A stretch of 64,000 bases of DNA from NCBI GenBank assembly GCA_016713135.1, contig JADJPR010000020.1, forward strand, positions 186,001-250,000, in the 5' to 3' direction. Under the pieces are notes generated by a model. It was not told the DNA's origin and did not search any database. It saw only the letters and a program-made list of their open reading frames with translations. Below, one piece after another: positions 44,797 through 54,811 of this stretch; within the stretch, counting starts at the first letter, position 1, and every line of letters begins with the position of its first letter. This stretch comes from Rhodanobacteraceae bacterium. Its GTDB lineage: Bacteria > Pseudomonadota > Gammaproteobacteria > Xanthomonadales > SZUA-5. Position numbers and translations under genes: made by a program.

Positions 44797-45540
44797 TCAG
44801 GCTTTGCCGGCTGCCGGCTTGGCCGCCGGGGCCTGCACGCGCATGGTCGGCTGCGGACCACCGCCAACGCGGGCGCCGGTTGCGAAGTAGTCGTGCAGGT
44901 CGTGCGCGAACTCGTCGAACTGACCCAGCGTCACGCGATTGGCGCGGACGAAGAAGTTGTAGGCGAGTACGGACGGAATGGCGACGCCCAGACCGATACA
45001 GGTCATGATCAGCGCCTCGCCCACCGGGCCGGCAACCACGTCCAGGGAGGCCTGGCCGGACGCACCGATCTTGATCAGCGCGTTATAGATGCCCCACACG
45101 GTGCCGAACAGACCGACGAAGGGCGCGGTGGAACCCACCGAGGCCAGCCAGGTCAGGCCGTTCTCGAGCTTGGCGCTCTCGCGGCTGACGACCTGACGCA
45201 GCGCGCGGTCAATGAATTCGCTGCGGTTCAGCGCTTCGACAAGGCGGCTGCCTTCGTTCTTGGCGTGATGCGCGGCGGCGTTGGCGCATTCCAGCGCAAT
45301 CTTCGAGAACGGCTCATTTGCCGGCTGCGCTTCCATCGCGCGGATCGCTTCCTGCGGATTGGTGGTCTGCCAGAAGGTCTCGATCACCTTGTGGGCGCGC
45401 GAGCGGATGCCGAAGTTGCGCATCGTAGCCGTGGCGATGTACCAAACCGTTCCGATGAACATGATAGCCACGACTGCGAACACGAACTTCGCGACAAAGT
45501 CGGAAGCCTGCCAGAGGTGCATCAAACCCATTTGTTCCAT
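44797..45540 (-). CDS. MotA/TolQ/ExbB proton channel protein, second copy
   Basis: A 247-residue ExbB-family protein with three helices. Hallmarks are 'GLTWLASVGSTAPFVGLFGT' followed by 'VWGIYNAL', and 'MTCIGLGVAIPSVLAYNFF', where the conserved Thr and Pro line the channel. It is 60 residues shorter at the amino end than the copy at 48156 and stands alone, divergent from pdxJ. It may pair with the lone ExbD at 46498 in a separate energising complex (TonB- or TolA-like partner unknown). ATG 45540 is chosen; a TTG lies two codons upstream. Confidence 0.88.
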   Translation of the reverse strand: MEQMGLMHLWQASDFVAKFVFAVVAIMFIGTVWYIATATMRNFGIRSRAHKVIETFWQTTNPQEAIRAMEAQPANEPFSKIALECANAAAHHAKNEGSRLVEALNRSEFIDRALRQVVSRESAKLENGLTWLASVGSTAPFVGLFGTVWGIYNALIKIGASGQASLDVVAGPVGEALIMTCIGLGVAIPSVLAYNFFVRANRVTLGQFDEFAHDLHDYFATGARVGGGPQPTMRVQAPAAKPAAGKA

Positions 45541-45652
45541 GACCAAGCCTCGTCAGATCTGATTCGAGCCGCGAAACAGGGCGCTTCGCGGAGCGCGCTA
45601 TCCTACACAGGATGACGGCCGCGCTTCCAGTGGTCCGACCGACGGAAATTCG

Positions 45653-46426
45653 ATGATTCATCCTGTTTGTACGCACCCGCGAACGGCGCTCAGCGTCAAC
45701 CTCAACAAGGTCGCGCTATTGCGCAACTCCCGCGGCGGCACGCTGCCCGATCCGATGGCAGCCGCGCGCACCGCGATTGCGGCCGGATGCCAGGGGATCA
45801 CCCTGCACCCGCGACCGGACCTGCGTCATGCGCGCCCCGACGATTCGCACGCGATGCGCGCGCTGTGCACCTCGGTTGAGTTGAACCTTGAGGGCAATCC
45901 CTACGCGGGGCCCGATGGGCGCTACCCGGGTTTCATGCAACTGCTGGAGGCATGCCGCCCGGAACAGGCGACGCTGGTGCCGGATGGCGACGCTCAACTG
46001 ACCTCGGACCATGGCTGGGATTTGCGCGCCGAGGGCCCGCGCCTGCGCCCGCTGATTGCGCGGCTGCGCGATGCCGGGATCCGTGTGAGCCTGTTCCTGG
46101 ACGTCGATTCGCCCGACATCGAACGCGCCGCCGAGATCGGCGCACAGCGCATCGAGTTGTACACCGGCCCGTATGCGCATGCAGCGCTCACCGGCAATGC
46201 CAGCATGCATCTCGACGCCTGCGCACGCGCCGCTGAACGCGCCGCTGCGGCAGGTCTTGAGCTGAACGCCGGGCATGACCTCGACCAACGCAACCTCGGC
46301 CCACTGCTGCGTCATGTGCCATCCGTCCGCGAGGTTTCGATTGGCCACGCGCTGATCGGCGAGGCACTCTACGACGGGCTGGAACTCACGGTGCGCCGCT
46401 ACCTCGGGGTGATCGCAGCGAACTGA
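45653..46426 (+). CDS. pdxJ: Pyridoxine 5'-phosphate synthase
   Basis: A 257-residue TIM-barrel enzyme condensing 3-amino-2-oxopropyl phosphate with deoxyxylulose 5-phosphate in vitamin B6 synthesis. Signatures are '[17 protein letters not shown]', '[17 protein letters not shown]', 'ELNLEGNP' with the catalytic Glu, and '[12 protein letters not shown]' near the end with '[12 protein letters not shown]'. Longer amino end than E. coli PdxJ, otherwise normal. The ExbD-ExbB genes flank it, as in the Xanthomonas tonB region. Confidence 0.93.
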   Translation: MIHPVCTHPRTALSVNLNKVALLRNSRGGTLPDPMAAARTAIAAGCQGITLHPRPDLRHARPDDSHAMRALCTSVELNLEGNPYAGPDGRYPGFMQLLEACRPEQATLVPDGDAQLTSDHGWDLRAEGPRLRPLIARLRDAGIRVSLFLDVDSPDIERAAEIGAQRIELYTGPYAHAALTGNASMHLDACARAAERAAAAGLELNAGHDLDQRNLGPLLRHVPSVREVSIGHALIGEALYDGLELTVRRYLGVIAAN

Positions 46427-46447
46427 GGGACACCAGTGCCGCGACGA

Positions 46448-46480
46448 AGCCCTGTCCGCCCCACTCGGCCGAACAGGGCT
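46448..46480 (+). terminator. Hairpin after pdxJ
   Basis: An 8-bp stem AGCCCTGT/ACAGGGCT with a 17-base loop lies 22 bases after pdxJ and 18 bases before the stop of the convergent exbD gene. No T tract; moderate support. Confidence 0.4.
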
Positions 46481-46497
46481 CGGTCGGATCAGTCTGA

Positions 46498-46896
46498 TCA
46501 GTCGAGGCCTACCCTGGCGACGCCAGCGCGCTTGCCGAGCGCCATGAGGCTGGCGACCGTCTCGAAACGCACGTCTTCGCCGGCCGCAATGCGGAATTCA
46601 GGCTGCTCCTTCGCTGGCAGGCGTCCCGCCACCTGCATGCGCGCGGCGAGCATCGCTTCGGACATCAGTTCGCCGTCGAGCGTGAGCCGTACCTGGCTTC
46701 CGATTGCCTCGACACCGATCTCGTGGCGGGCGGAGATCGTCGCCGGATCCGGGCCCTGCTGCTGGTTCGGCAAAGGCAGGCGGTGGGACAACATCGGCGC
46801 GGCGATCATGAAGATGATCAGCAGCACCAGCATCACATCGATCAGCGGGGTGGTATTGAGGTCCACCATCGGGACAGCAGCATGCTCTTGCACCAT
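46498..46896 (-). CDS. ExbD/TolR biopolymer transport protein, third copy
   Basis: A 132-residue ExbD-family protein with a cytoplasmic amino end, one helix 'TPLIDVMLVLLIIFMIAAPM' containing the proton-carrying Asp, and a periplasmic domain ('RLTLDGELM', 'FRIAAGEDVRFETVASLMAL'). It is separated from exbD2 by 270 bases with a terminator, so it is probably an independent unit. In Xanthomonas campestris a second exbD is dispensable for iron uptake; whether this third copy behaves so is unknown. Confidence 0.88.
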   Translation of the reverse strand: MVQEHAAVPMVDLNTTPLIDVMLVLLIIFMIAAPMLSHRLPLPNQQQGPDPATISARHEIGVEAIGSQVRLTLDGELMSEAMLAARMQVAGRLPAKEQPEFRIAAGEDVRFETVASLMALGKRAGVARVGLD

Positions 46897-47067
46897 GTCC
46901 GGCTCCGGTCTCGACGCAAGCTTGCGTCGTCACCAGCGTACTCCTGGGCTGAACGGCACCAAGCCGCCGGAGTCAGGTCATTCAGGTGCCAGCAGGGAAA
47001 ACCAGCCTGAGCAGTCGGGCACGGCCTGAAAGCTGGCGCCTCGGCTCCAACCCGCGCAGCGCCCGCT

Positions 47068-47106
47068 CTTCTTTTTCCGTTTTCCCTTTTCCGGTTTCTT
47101 TTTCCC
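47068..47106. repeat. Pyrimidine-rich phrase run, possible solo arm
   Basis: TTCTTTTTCCGTTTTCCCTT continues into TTCCGGTTTCTTTTTCCC, a run of variants of TTTTCCG. It resembles one arm of the phrase palindromes, but no inverted partner is seen within about 150 bp. It lies between exbD3 and exbD2. Confidence 0.4.
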
Positions 47107-47123
47107 GGACACACAAACGACAA

Positions 47124-47142
47124 CGCCGGGCAGTGCCCGGCG
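47124..47142 (-). terminator. Terminator of the tonB-exbB-exbD1-exbD2 operon
   Basis: An 8-bp stem CGCCGGGC/GCCCGGCG with a three-base loop lies 27 bases after the exbD2 stop. On the minus strand it is followed by TTGTCGTTTGTGT, T-rich. Good intrinsic terminator. Confidence 0.7.
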
Positions 47143-47168
47143 TCTTCGCGCAACCGAAAGCCTCGAAC

Positions 47169-47645
47169 TCAGTTCGGCGCGGGCGGCGCCGGACCACCAC
47201 CGCCGGAGGGCGTGGCGAGATTGTCGAAACCGATAGGCTCCACGCGCGAACGCTTGGCCGCCGCGAGGATGTTGGCCAGCGCCTGGTAAGGCACGGTCTC
47301 ATCGGCTTCCAGCTTGTACTCGGGCTGGTCGTCCTTGATCTTCTTGCCGACTTCGCGGAACTCGGCGAACAGCACTTCCTGGCTGATCGGATCGTTGTTC
47401 AGGCGAATCTCGACCGCGCCGCCGAGATCACGTAGTTCGAGGCGCTTCTGCTCGATCTTGCTCTTGTCGGCCGGATCGGTCGACTGCTGCGGCAGGTTGA
47501 TCCGCACTTTATGCGCCAGCAAGGGCGCCGTGATCATGAAAATGATGAGCAGCACCAGCATCACGTCGACCAGCGGCGTGGTGTTGATGTCGACCATCGG
47601 CGAACTGCCGGCGCCGCCACTGCTTGGACCCGCACTCATACCCAT
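47169..47645 (-). CDS. exbD2: ExbD biopolymer transport protein 2
   Basis: A 158-residue ExbD with a Gly/Ser-rich amino end, the helix 'TPLVDVMLVLLIIFMITAPL' with the essential Asp, and a periplasmic domain ('NNDPISQEVLFAEFREVGKK', 'ETVPYQALANILAAAK') ending in a Gly/Pro-rich tail. Fourth gene of tonB-exbB-exbD1-exbD2, 24 bases behind exbD1. Together the ExbB-ExbD complex uses the proton gradient to drive TonB. Confidence 0.9.
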   Translation of the reverse strand: MGMSAGPSSGGAGSSPMVDINTTPLVDVMLVLLIIFMITAPLLAHKVRINLPQQSTDPADKSKIEQKRLELRDLGGAVEIRLNNDPISQEVLFAEFREVGKKIKDDQPEYKLEADETVPYQALANILAAAKRSRVEPIGFDNLATPSGGGGPAPPAPN

Positions 47646-47669
47646 GTTGAGATCTCCTGCTCGCCGTGC

Positions 47670-48101
47670 TTATTCGCCGGGCGCGGTGACAAAACCAATC
47701 TTGCTGATGCCCTTGCGCTTGGCCAGATCGAGCGCGGCGCGGACGTGCTTGTACTGCACGCTGCGATCGCCACGGATCTTGATTTCCGGCTGCGGCTTCT
47801 TGGCCGCTTCCAGCGCAAGGCGTGCTTCCAGGCCATCGATGCCGATCGGGTCATCGACCCAGTAGTACTGCACCATGCCGTTGCCCTTGTCCTGAATGTT
47901 CAGGGTGACCGCGCGTTCTTCGGTCGAATCGGGCTCGTTGGCTGCCTCGGGGATCGAGATCGGCACCTTGTTCTGCATCAGGGGCGCCGTGATCATGAAG
48001 ATGATCAGCAACACCAGCATGACGTCGACCAGCGGCGTCGTGTTGATGTCGGTCATCGGGTTGGCGTTCTGCTGGCCGCCACCGCCGGTACTCATGCCCA
48101 T
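47670..48101 (-). CDS. exbD1: ExbD biopolymer transport protein 1
   Basis: A 143-residue ExbD. ATG 48101 is preceded by GAGGAA at good spacing, so the longer frame to 48128 is rejected. The helix 'TPLVDVMLVLLIIFMITAPL' is identical to that of exbD2, and the periplasmic part has 'KKPQPEIKIRGDRSVQYKHV'. It lies 54 bases behind exbB and 24 before exbD2, in one operon. Confidence 0.92.
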   Translation of the reverse strand: MGMSTGGGGQQNANPMTDINTTPLVDVMLVLLIIFMITAPLMQNKVPISIPEAANEPDSTEERAVTLNIQDKGNGMVQYYWVDDPIGIDGLEARLALEAAKKPQPEIKIRGDRSVQYKHVRAALDLAKRKGISKIGFVTAPGE

Positions 48102-48155
48102 CGTGTATTCCTCACCGGGCGGCCGCACACGGCGGCCGCATTCAGACTATGACGA

Positions 48156-49079
48156 TCAACCAGTGCTCGGCAGGTGCTGCTTGGTGCCGTACTTCTGCCC
48201 GCGCACGCGATTGCCGGTGGCGAAGTAGTCGAGCAGATCGTGCGCGAAGGTGGCAAAGCGGGCGTACAGTTCCTTGTTGCTGCGCACGAAGTAGTTGTAC
48301 GCCAGCACACTCGGGATGGCCACGCCAAGGCCGATACAGGTCATGATCAGCGCTTCGCCCACCGGACCGGCAACCACATCGAGGGTGGCCTCACCCTGTG
48401 CGCCGATGCTGATGAGCGCGTGGTAGATGCCCCACACGGTGCCGAACAGCCCCACGAACGGAGCGGTGGAACCCACCGACGCCAGCATCGTGAGGCCGGA
48501 CTCCATCTTGCCGGCTTCGCGCTGCACACCACTGCGCAGTGCGCGATCGATGAACTCGTGGCGACTCAGCGCCTCGGCCATGCGTCCACCCAGCGCGTCC
48601 GAATGATGTTCAGCGGCGAACGCGGCATCCAGCGCGATCTTGCTGAATGGCTCGTGCATCGGCTGGTCTTTCAGATCTTCGATCGCATCGCGCGGCGTCT
48701 TGGCATCCCAGAAGGCATCCATCACCCTCTGGTAGCGCGAACGGATCGACCACAGGCGCAGGAAGTTATAAAGGATGTAGTACCACACGAGTACCGACAT
48801 CACCGCGAGCACGCTGAAGGTGACGAGGCCGACGAAGTCCGCGTTGTCGAGCAGATGCGCGAAGCCCATCTTGCTGAGAGCGAGCGAGTCGGTGTTACCC
48901 ATCAACAGGTCGAGACGGTCCATGCCGGGGGGCAGCGCCGACGAAACGTCGAGGCTGGCCTGGCTTGGATCGAGCGCGACCGCATTCGGATCGACCATCG
49001 CGGCAGTCGGATCGGCCGGCGCAGCAGCCGCCGTCGGGTCCACCGGAGTTTCTGGAGTAGCTGCAACTTGATCCTGCAT
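48156..49079 (-). CDS. exbB: ExbB proton channel protein of the TonB system
   Basis: A 307-residue ExbB. ATG 49079 is used; the stretch to 49094 is shorter than the gap to tonB and lacks a ribosome site. The amino 60 residues are a Pro/Ala/Asp-rich extension, followed by three helices with 'GLTMLASVGSTAPFVGLFGT', 'VWGIYHALISIG' and 'MTCIGLGVAIPSVLAYNYF'. Unlike the second copy (44797) it lies directly behind tonB, so this is the main energiser of TonB-dependent uptake. Confidence 0.92.
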   Translation of the reverse strand: MQDQVAATPETPVDPTAAAAPADPTAAMVDPNAVALDPSQASLDVSSALPPGMDRLDLLMGNTDSLALSKMGFAHLLDNADFVGLVTFSVLAVMSVLVWYYILYNFLRLWSIRSRYQRVMDAFWDAKTPRDAIEDLKDQPMHEPFSKIALDAAFAAEHHSDALGGRMAEALSRHEFIDRALRSGVQREAGKMESGLTMLASVGSTAPFVGLFGTVWGIYHALISIGAQGEATLDVVAGPVGEALIMTCIGLGVAIPSVLAYNYFVRSNKELYARFATFAHDLLDYFATGNRVRGQKYGTKQHLPSTG

Positions 49080-49090
49080 GACCGCTGACC

Positions 49091-49768
<678 letters not shown>

Positions 49769-49927
49769 CAGCGTGCTGTCAAGAATGGATTCATGATTGT
49801 CATTCGCTGGAATCCGCTGTCCCCGGCTGCCATCTGCCAAGACCTTCGGCGGAAGCCTCCCCAAAGTCGGGCGAAGCTACACCATGGGTCTCCCTGCCAC
49901 AAGGCAGGTGCTGCCGGAAACGCGGCC

Positions 49928-51184
49928 TCAACGCCCCAAAGACTTCAAGGCCTGCGTGGCGTTCTTCGCCGACTCGGGATAGCCCTGAGCCTTCTGGAAC
50001 GCCGCGATGGCCGCTGCCTCGTTGCCGCTGTCGAGTTCGGCGATGCCCAACTGGTAATAGGCGTTGCCCAACTGACGCAAACTGCCCTTCTGAATTGCGG
50101 CCGAGAAAGCCGCGCGGGCCTCACCGGGCTTCTCCTGGTCGAGCAGTACCTGCCCGGCATAGAGATCCGCGGTCCCGTCGCTGGTCGCCAACTCGGCGCC
50201 CTTGCGAAATGCGTCGAGCGCGGCCGGCAGATCTTCGGCGTCGTAGAAGGCCTCGCCGATTTGCAGGTATCTGTCCTTGGTCTTCGCAACGACGCCGCTG
50301 TTCAGGCCCTCGAGCATCGCCGCCGCACCCTCTTTGGCCCGTTCGAGGTCGCGGTAAGCCACATAGAGATTGACGTACAGGCTTTCTGTGCTGAGCTTGC
50401 CCCTGCTGGCGCAATCCTCGAGGAGCTGCAGCGCTTCCTGGGGCTTCTCGGAATCGAGCAGGACCGCAGTCAGGAAGTTCACGAACTCCACGTCGTCCGG
50501 CGCCGCTGCCAGGACCTCGCGGCCGAAGGCCACCGCGTCGTCCGTGCGCTCGAGCGAGAGCAAGGAGTTGGCCTTCACCTGCTGCCAGGAGCGCTCGGGC
50601 TTCTCGCCGGTTGCAAAAGCCTTGTCGATGAAGGTCAGCGCCTGCTCGTAGTTTTCCTGATCGAAGTAATTCTTCGCCTGCAGCGCCCAGTTGCGGCCCG
50701 CAATGGGATCCGCATCCTTGGTCCAGTCGTCGAACGCCGCGATCGACTCGTCGAGCTGATCGTTCATGTGGTACAGCTCAGCGATCGTCAACTTGAGCTG
50801 GAAGTGCTCTGCATTGGGGAGCGCGTCGGTCGCGACCGCTGCCTTGAACTGCTGGATCGCCTCCGGCAACTGGTCCTGGTTGTAGTAGACGTAGCCGCGC
50901 ATCTGCGCAATTTTCGCGCGCTCGAAGGGAGTGGCCCTGGGCGTGTCGATCTCGGCCAGGCCATCCAGCGCCTCCTCGTAGAGCTCTTCGTCGTACTGTT
51001 CCGAGATCTTGTTGTACGCCCGCTGGAACTTCTGGCTGACCTGGGGCTTGGGATCCTCGCGCCCGGTCTTGCTGACCGTCGCCTTCTCTTCCTTCTTGCG
51101 TTCGCGCGCGGCATCGGCCGGCGCTATGCAGACGGCCAGTGCACTTCCCAGCAACAAGGCCGCCATCAGGCGAAACTTGACCAT
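49928..51184 (-). CDS. Exported tetratricopeptide repeat protein
   Basis: A 418-residue protein with a signal peptide ('FRLMAALLLGSALAVCIAPA'), a charged linker and about ten TPR-like helix pairs ('EALDGLAEIDTPRATPFERA', 'LPEAIQQFKAAVATDALPNA', 'GNAYYQLGIAELDSGNEAAA'). It ends 'KNATQALKSLGR'. It lies upstream of tonB in the same direction, and such TPR proteins are often seen with TonB operons in this group; a role in protein-protein assembly in the periplasm is probable. A gap of 159 bases separates it from tonB. Confidence 0.8.
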   Translation of the reverse strand: MVKFRLMAALLLGSALAVCIAPADAARERKKEEKATVSKTGREDPKPQVSQKFQRAYNKISEQYDEELYEEALDGLAEIDTPRATPFERAKIAQMRGYVYYNQDQLPEAIQQFKAAVATDALPNAEHFQLKLTIAELYHMNDQLDESIAAFDDWTKDADPIAGRNWALQAKNYFDQENYEQALTFIDKAFATGEKPERSWQQVKANSLLSLERTDDAVAFGREVLAAAPDDVEFVNFLTAVLLDSEKPQEALQLLEDCASRGKLSTESLYVNLYVAYRDLERAKEGAAAMLEGLNSGVVAKTKDRYLQIGEAFYDAEDLPAALDAFRKGAELATSDGTADLYAGQVLLDQEKPGEARAAFSAAIQKGSLRQLGNAYYQLGIAELDSGNEAAAIAAFQKAQGYPESAKNATQALKSLGR

Positions 51185-51265
51185 GTGATCCTCCCGTGTC
51201 CAATCCAGCAACGCTCGCGACGCCCCCACGTGTGCACCAGCGCGCCGCGCCCGCGGTTAAACCTT

Positions 51266-51700
51266 TCAACGCCCCTTGCCGCGCTCCACCGGGAGCTGAT
51301 CCTGCACCCAGGCCGCGATACCACCCTTCAGACTGTAGACCTTCGCGAAGCCCGCCTTCAGCAAACGGTCTGCCACTTCACCACTGGTAATGCCGCTCTG
51401 GCAATAGAGCAGCACCGTGCCGTCCTTGTGCTTGGCGATGTCCTTGGCACCCGGATCCACCTGCGAGGGCGTGAAGTGGCGCGCGCCGCGAATATGACCC
51501 TTGTCGAAGTCCGCGCTCGGGCGCAGGTCGATCAGCAACGCGTTGCCGTTGTTAAGTTCGCGCGTGAAATCGAAGATCGACAGATTCAGCGTACCGCGCG
51601 CCCGCGCCCGCAACTCGACCGCGACGAAGGCGACCAGCAGCACGCCGAACAGCGTCCACAAGAGCGGATGGTTGCCGACGAATTCGAGCAGTCGCGACAT
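51266..51700 (-). CDS. Membrane-anchored rhodanese-like protein
   Basis: A 144-residue protein with one amino helix ('[20 protein letters not shown]') and a rhodanese domain facing the cytoplasm. '[20 protein letters not shown]' and the active loop '[14 protein letters not shown]' with Cys100 are complete, so sulfur transfer or redox activity is possible. This YibN-like form usually lies near secB/grxC; here it precedes the TPR-tonB genes, 80 bases upstream. Confidence 0.88.
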   Translation of the reverse strand: MSRLLEFVGNHPLLWTLFGVLLVAFVAVELRARARGTLNLSIFDFTRELNNGNALLIDLRPSADFDKGHIRGARHFTPSQVDPGAKDIAKHKDGTVLLYCQSGITSGEVADRLLKAGFAKVYSLKGGIAAWVQDQLPVERGKGR

Positions 51701-51782
51701 CGAGCCAGCACACCGGGGTCGGCGAAGGGGCGCGGATTATGGCCTGCGATCAGTCTGTCGCCAAGGCGGGTCAAGTGCCGAT

Positions 51783-51986
51783 TTACGCATCGATGTCGGG
51801 AATCAGCCGACTTTCGAGCTGCGCGATCATGTCCTTCAGCTTGAGCTTACGTTTCTTCATCCGCTTGAGCACCAATTCATCCTCGGGTGGCCGCTCCTGC
51901 AGGCCCGCGATCACCACATCGAGATCGCGGTGCTGCAGGCGCAGATCGGCCAGTTGGCGCGCGGTTTCGGCAGGATCGGTGGGCAT
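51783..51986 (-). CDS. DUF465 (YdcH-like) protein
   Basis: A 67-residue coiled-coil protein of the DUF465 family: '[16 protein letters not shown]' and the closing '[20 protein letters not shown]'. These are small helical hairpins of unknown function found across Proteobacteria. ATG 51986 is the first with a matching family start; the longer frame runs into repeat R6. Confidence 0.8.
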   Translation of the reverse strand: MPTDPAETARQLADLRLQHRDLDVVIAGLQERPPEDELVLKRMKKRKLKLKDMIAQLESRLIPDIDA

Positions 51987-52030
51987 GCGGCGGGCTCTTG
52001 GGCGGGCAGGCGGCGGGAAGTCTAGCGCCC

Positions 52031-52168
52031 GGGTTGTGGGTTGTGGGTTGTGGGCAGCAAAGCAACAGCTGCGCAGCTGTTGCTCTGCTCTCGCAGCATC
52101 GACTCGGCTCAGCCACCGGGCTTGCCGGCTCATGCTGCCCTCAACCCACACCCCGGAACCCACAACCT
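52031..52168. repeat. Phrase palindrome R6, 7-bp phrase
   Basis: The left arm (52031-52058) is GGGTTGT three times and GGGCAGC. The right arm (52134-52168) is GCTGCCC, TCAACCC, ACACCCC, GGAACCC, ACAACCT, in register and inverted. The core contains its own palindrome CAACAGCTGCGCAGCTGTTG. It lies between the DUF465 and ttcA genes. Confidence 0.85.
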
Positions 52169-52245
52169 TCACTACCGACAACCGGCCCCAACCCAGCCAA
52201 ACCCGACTAGAATCCACGCCCCCTCGAACCCGCGGCGCATCCGCC

Positions 52246-53103
52246 ATGTCCGTCAACCAACAGAAGCTGGTCAAGCGCCTGCGCCACCAGGTGGGCCAGG
52301 CGATCGCCGACTTCAACATGATCGAGGACGGCGACCGGGTGATGGTGTGCCTGTCGGGCGGCAAGGATTCCTATGCGATGCTCGACATGCTGATCGAGCT
52401 GCGGCGCAAGGCGCCGGTGCGCTTCGAGCTGACCGCCTTCCACCTGGATCAAAAGCAACCGGACTATCCGCCGGAGGTCCTGCCGAACTATCTCGCCAAG
52501 CTCGACATCCCGTACGTGATCCTGGAACAGGACACCTACAGCGTGGTCAAGCGCGTGGTGCCGGTCGGCAAGACCATGTGCGGGCTGTGCTCGCGGCTGC
52601 GGCGCGGTGCGCTGTACCGCTACGCCGAGGAGAACGGCTACACCAAGATCGCCCTCGGGCATCATCGCGACGACATCGTCGAAACCCTGTTCCTCAACAT
52701 GTTCCATGGCAGCAAGATCTCGGCGATGCCGCCGAAGCTGCTGAGTGACGATGGCCGGCACGTAGTGATCCGGCCGCTCGCCTACGTGGCGGAGGAAGAC
52801 CTCATCGCCTATGCCGGGCTCAAGGGTTTCCCGATCATTCCCTGCAACCTGTGCGGCTCCCAGGAGACGCTGCAGCGCAAGGTCATCAAGGAGATGCTGG
52901 CGGGGTGGGAGCGCGCCCATCCGGGCCGCATCGAGAACATTTTCAGGAGTCTGATGAACATCCGTCCGTCCCAGCTCGCCGATCGCGAGCTGTTCGATTT
53001 CGCCTCGCTCGGCGCGCATGCGCCCACCCGCGCCGACGCGCATGCCTGGCTCGCCGGCAACCTCGAAACCAGTGAAGGGAGCGACGCTGCGCATGTGGTT
53101 TAA
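52246..53103 (+). CDS. ttcA: tRNA 2-thiocytidine(32) synthetase
   Basis: A 285-residue ATP- and Fe-S-dependent enzyme that thiolates C32 of certain tRNAs. The PP-loop is '[15 protein letters not shown]' near residue 35. The two Cys motifs that bind the 4Fe-4S cluster are '[18 protein letters not shown]' and 'IPCNLCGSQ', and '[13 protein letters not shown]' is the conserved nucleotide-binding stretch. Its end overlaps rdgC by 11 bases. Confidence 0.94.
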   Translation: MSVNQQKLVKRLRHQVGQAIADFNMIEDGDRVMVCLSGGKDSYAMLDMLIELRRKAPVRFELTAFHLDQKQPDYPPEVLPNYLAKLDIPYVILEQDTYSVVKRVVPVGKTMCGLCSRLRRGALYRYAEENGYTKIALGHHRDDIVETLFLNMFHGSKISAMPPKLLSDDGRHVVIRPLAYVAEEDLIAYAGLKGFPIIPCNLCGSQETLQRKVIKEMLAGWERAHPGRIENIFRSLMNIRPSQLADRELFDFASLGAHAPTRADAHAWLAGNLETSEGSDAAHVV

Positions 53104-53995
53104 GAATCTCTCGCTGCTGCGCCTCCCGGCCGATTTCACGCTGGCGGCAGAACCCTTCGAGCACGCGCTGGCAGAGCACCCGCTGCGCAGTCCCGGCCCG
53201 CTGGAAATGGAGACGCGCGGATTCCTGTCGCCGTTCGCGCGCGACGACGCCGCGCTGTCGCACGGCGGCCAGGACGCGCTACTGTTCTGCCTCGGCGAGG
53301 AATCGCGCCTGCTGCCGTCGTCGGTGCTGAACGACGCGATCTCCGACCGCATCGCCGAGCACGAGGCCAAGACCGGACGCAAGCCGGGCAAGCGGCTGCG
53401 TAACGAATTCCGCGAAGCTGCGCTCGGCGAACTGCTGCCACGCGCCTTCATCAAGCGCTCGCGCACCGGCGCCTACTTCGATGCGCCCTCGCGCATGCTG
53501 GCGGTGGACAGCAGCAGCGATGGCACGGCCGAGGCGGTCGCCACCGCGGTGCGCGATGCACTCGGCAGTTTTCCCGCGCGCCCGCTGGCCAGCGAGGCCT
53601 CGGTCACTCTGCTGATGAGTGAGTGGCTGATCTCGGGCCAGTTGCCCGAAGGCTTCGAGTTCGGCGACGAGTGCGAGCTGAAGGACCCGAGCGACCAGGC
53701 GATGGTGGTGCGCTGCCGCCACCACGACCTCACGGTCGACGAGATCCGCGAGCACGCGCGCTGCGGCAAGCAGGTCACCCAACTCGGACTGATCTACGAC
53801 GGCCGCATCGGCTTCGTGCTGGATGCCAAGCTCAAGCTGCGCAAGCTGCGTTTCCTCGATGTCATCGCCGACAAACTGGATGCGCAGGATGGCGCCGACG
53901 CTGATCAGGTCCTCGACGCCGAGTTCGCCCTGATGAGCCTGGAATTGCGCCGGCTGTACGCGCGTCTCGATGAAGTGCTGCGATTTGTCGACTGA
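53093..53995 (+). CDS. rdgC: Recombination-associated protein RdgC
   Basis: A 300-residue DNA-binding ring protein that antagonises RecA loading. Family landmarks are the start '[11 protein letters not shown]', '[20 protein letters not shown]', '[16 protein letters not shown]' and '[19 protein letters not shown]'. ATG 53093 lies inside the end of ttcA, so the two are translationally linked. Complete length for the family. Confidence 0.93.
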   Translation: MWFKNLSLLRLPADFTLAAEPFEHALAEHPLRSPGPLEMETRGFLSPFARDDAALSHGGQDALLFCLGEESRLLPSSVLNDAISDRIAEHEAKTGRKPGKRLRNEFREAALGELLPRAFIKRSRTGAYFDAPSRMLAVDSSSDGTAEAVATAVRDALGSFPARPLASEASVTLLMSEWLISGQLPEGFEFGDECELKDPSDQAMVVRCRHHDLTVDEIREHARCGKQVTQLGLIYDGRIGFVLDAKLKLRKLRFLDVIADKLDAQDGADADQVLDAEFALMSLELRRLYARLDEVLRFVD

Positions 53996-54010
53996 CCGGG
54001 GCGCGGACGC

Positions 54011-54808
54011 ATGAGTGGCCGACTGCTGATCCGTCGCGAGCGCAGCGCCTTGTCGCTGCCCGAGCTGCCCGAGGTGGTCTCGGGCTGGCCGCTGCGCATC
54101 GAGCGTCCGCCGAGCGGGAACCGCCTGAAGATCTCGGTGGACGCCGGCTATGCGCGGCTGATCTGGCCGCAGCGGGTCACCGCCGCGGCTGCGGTGGCCT
54201 TTTTCGAGGAGCACCGGCGCTGGCTGGAGCAGACCATCCGGGTGCACCGCCAGGCGGAGGATCGCGCCAGCGCAGACCTGGTGCTGGATCCGCGCTGGCC
54301 AGGCCGGGTACCGTGGTTCGGCCGCCTGTTGCCGATCCATTTCGAGACCGGCCCGGCGCGCCTGCATGTGGATGCCGACGAACTGCGCTGCCGCGTCCCG
54401 CGCGGCACCACGGCGGCGCCGCGCGCCGCCCAGCGCATGGTGATTACCGGCCTCGCCGACGCCCTGGCGCTGCGCTCGCGCGTCTGGCTGCGCGAGTACG
54501 AGCCGCTGGTCGGAGAGCGCTGCCAGGCCCTGCGCATCCGCCCGATGCGCAGTCTGTGGGGCAGCCTTTCGCCCAATGGCGCGATCGCCCTGAACCTGGC
54601 GCTGGCCTTCGCCGACGAATCGCTCGCCGAGTACGTCCTGGTGCACGAGATGGCGCACTTCGTCGAACGCGACCACAGCCCGCGCTTCTGGGCCGTCGTC
54701 GCCCAGCTCTATCCCGACTACGCCCAGCGCCGCCAGGAACTCAATCGCGAGCACCGGTATCTGCAAGCGCTGCTGCGGCGGTTGTATGCGGTGCCGGCGG
54801 CGGAGTAG
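54011..54808 (+). CDS. YgjP-like M48-type metallopeptidase
   Basis: A 265-residue protein with the zinc motif 'VLVHEMAHFVERDHSPRFW': His212, Glu213, His216, and His222 as the likely third ligand. 'RIRPMRSLWGSLSPNGAIAL' precedes it, as in YgjP/DUF45 proteins. Substrates are unknown. It follows rdgC by 15 bases. Its end is four bases before repeat R7. Confidence 0.85.
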   Translation: MSGRLLIRRERSALSLPELPEVVSGWPLRIERPPSGNRLKISVDAGYARLIWPQRVTAAAAVAFFEEHRRWLEQTIRVHRQAEDRASADLVLDPRWPGRVPWFGRLLPIHFETGPARLHVDADELRCRVPRGTTAAPRAAQRMVITGLADALALRSRVWLREYEPLVGERCQALRIRPMRSLWGSLSPNGAIALNLALAFADESLAEYVLVHEMAHFVERDHSPRFWAVVAQLYPDYAQRRQELNREHRYLQALLRRLYAVPAAE

Positions 54809-54811
54809 CGA

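Noticed and set aside
49769..49927. A Fur box in front of tonB
   Set aside because: An AT-rich ATTCATGATTGTCATTC stretch lies near 49790, but the match to the Fur consensus is too weak to report as a site.
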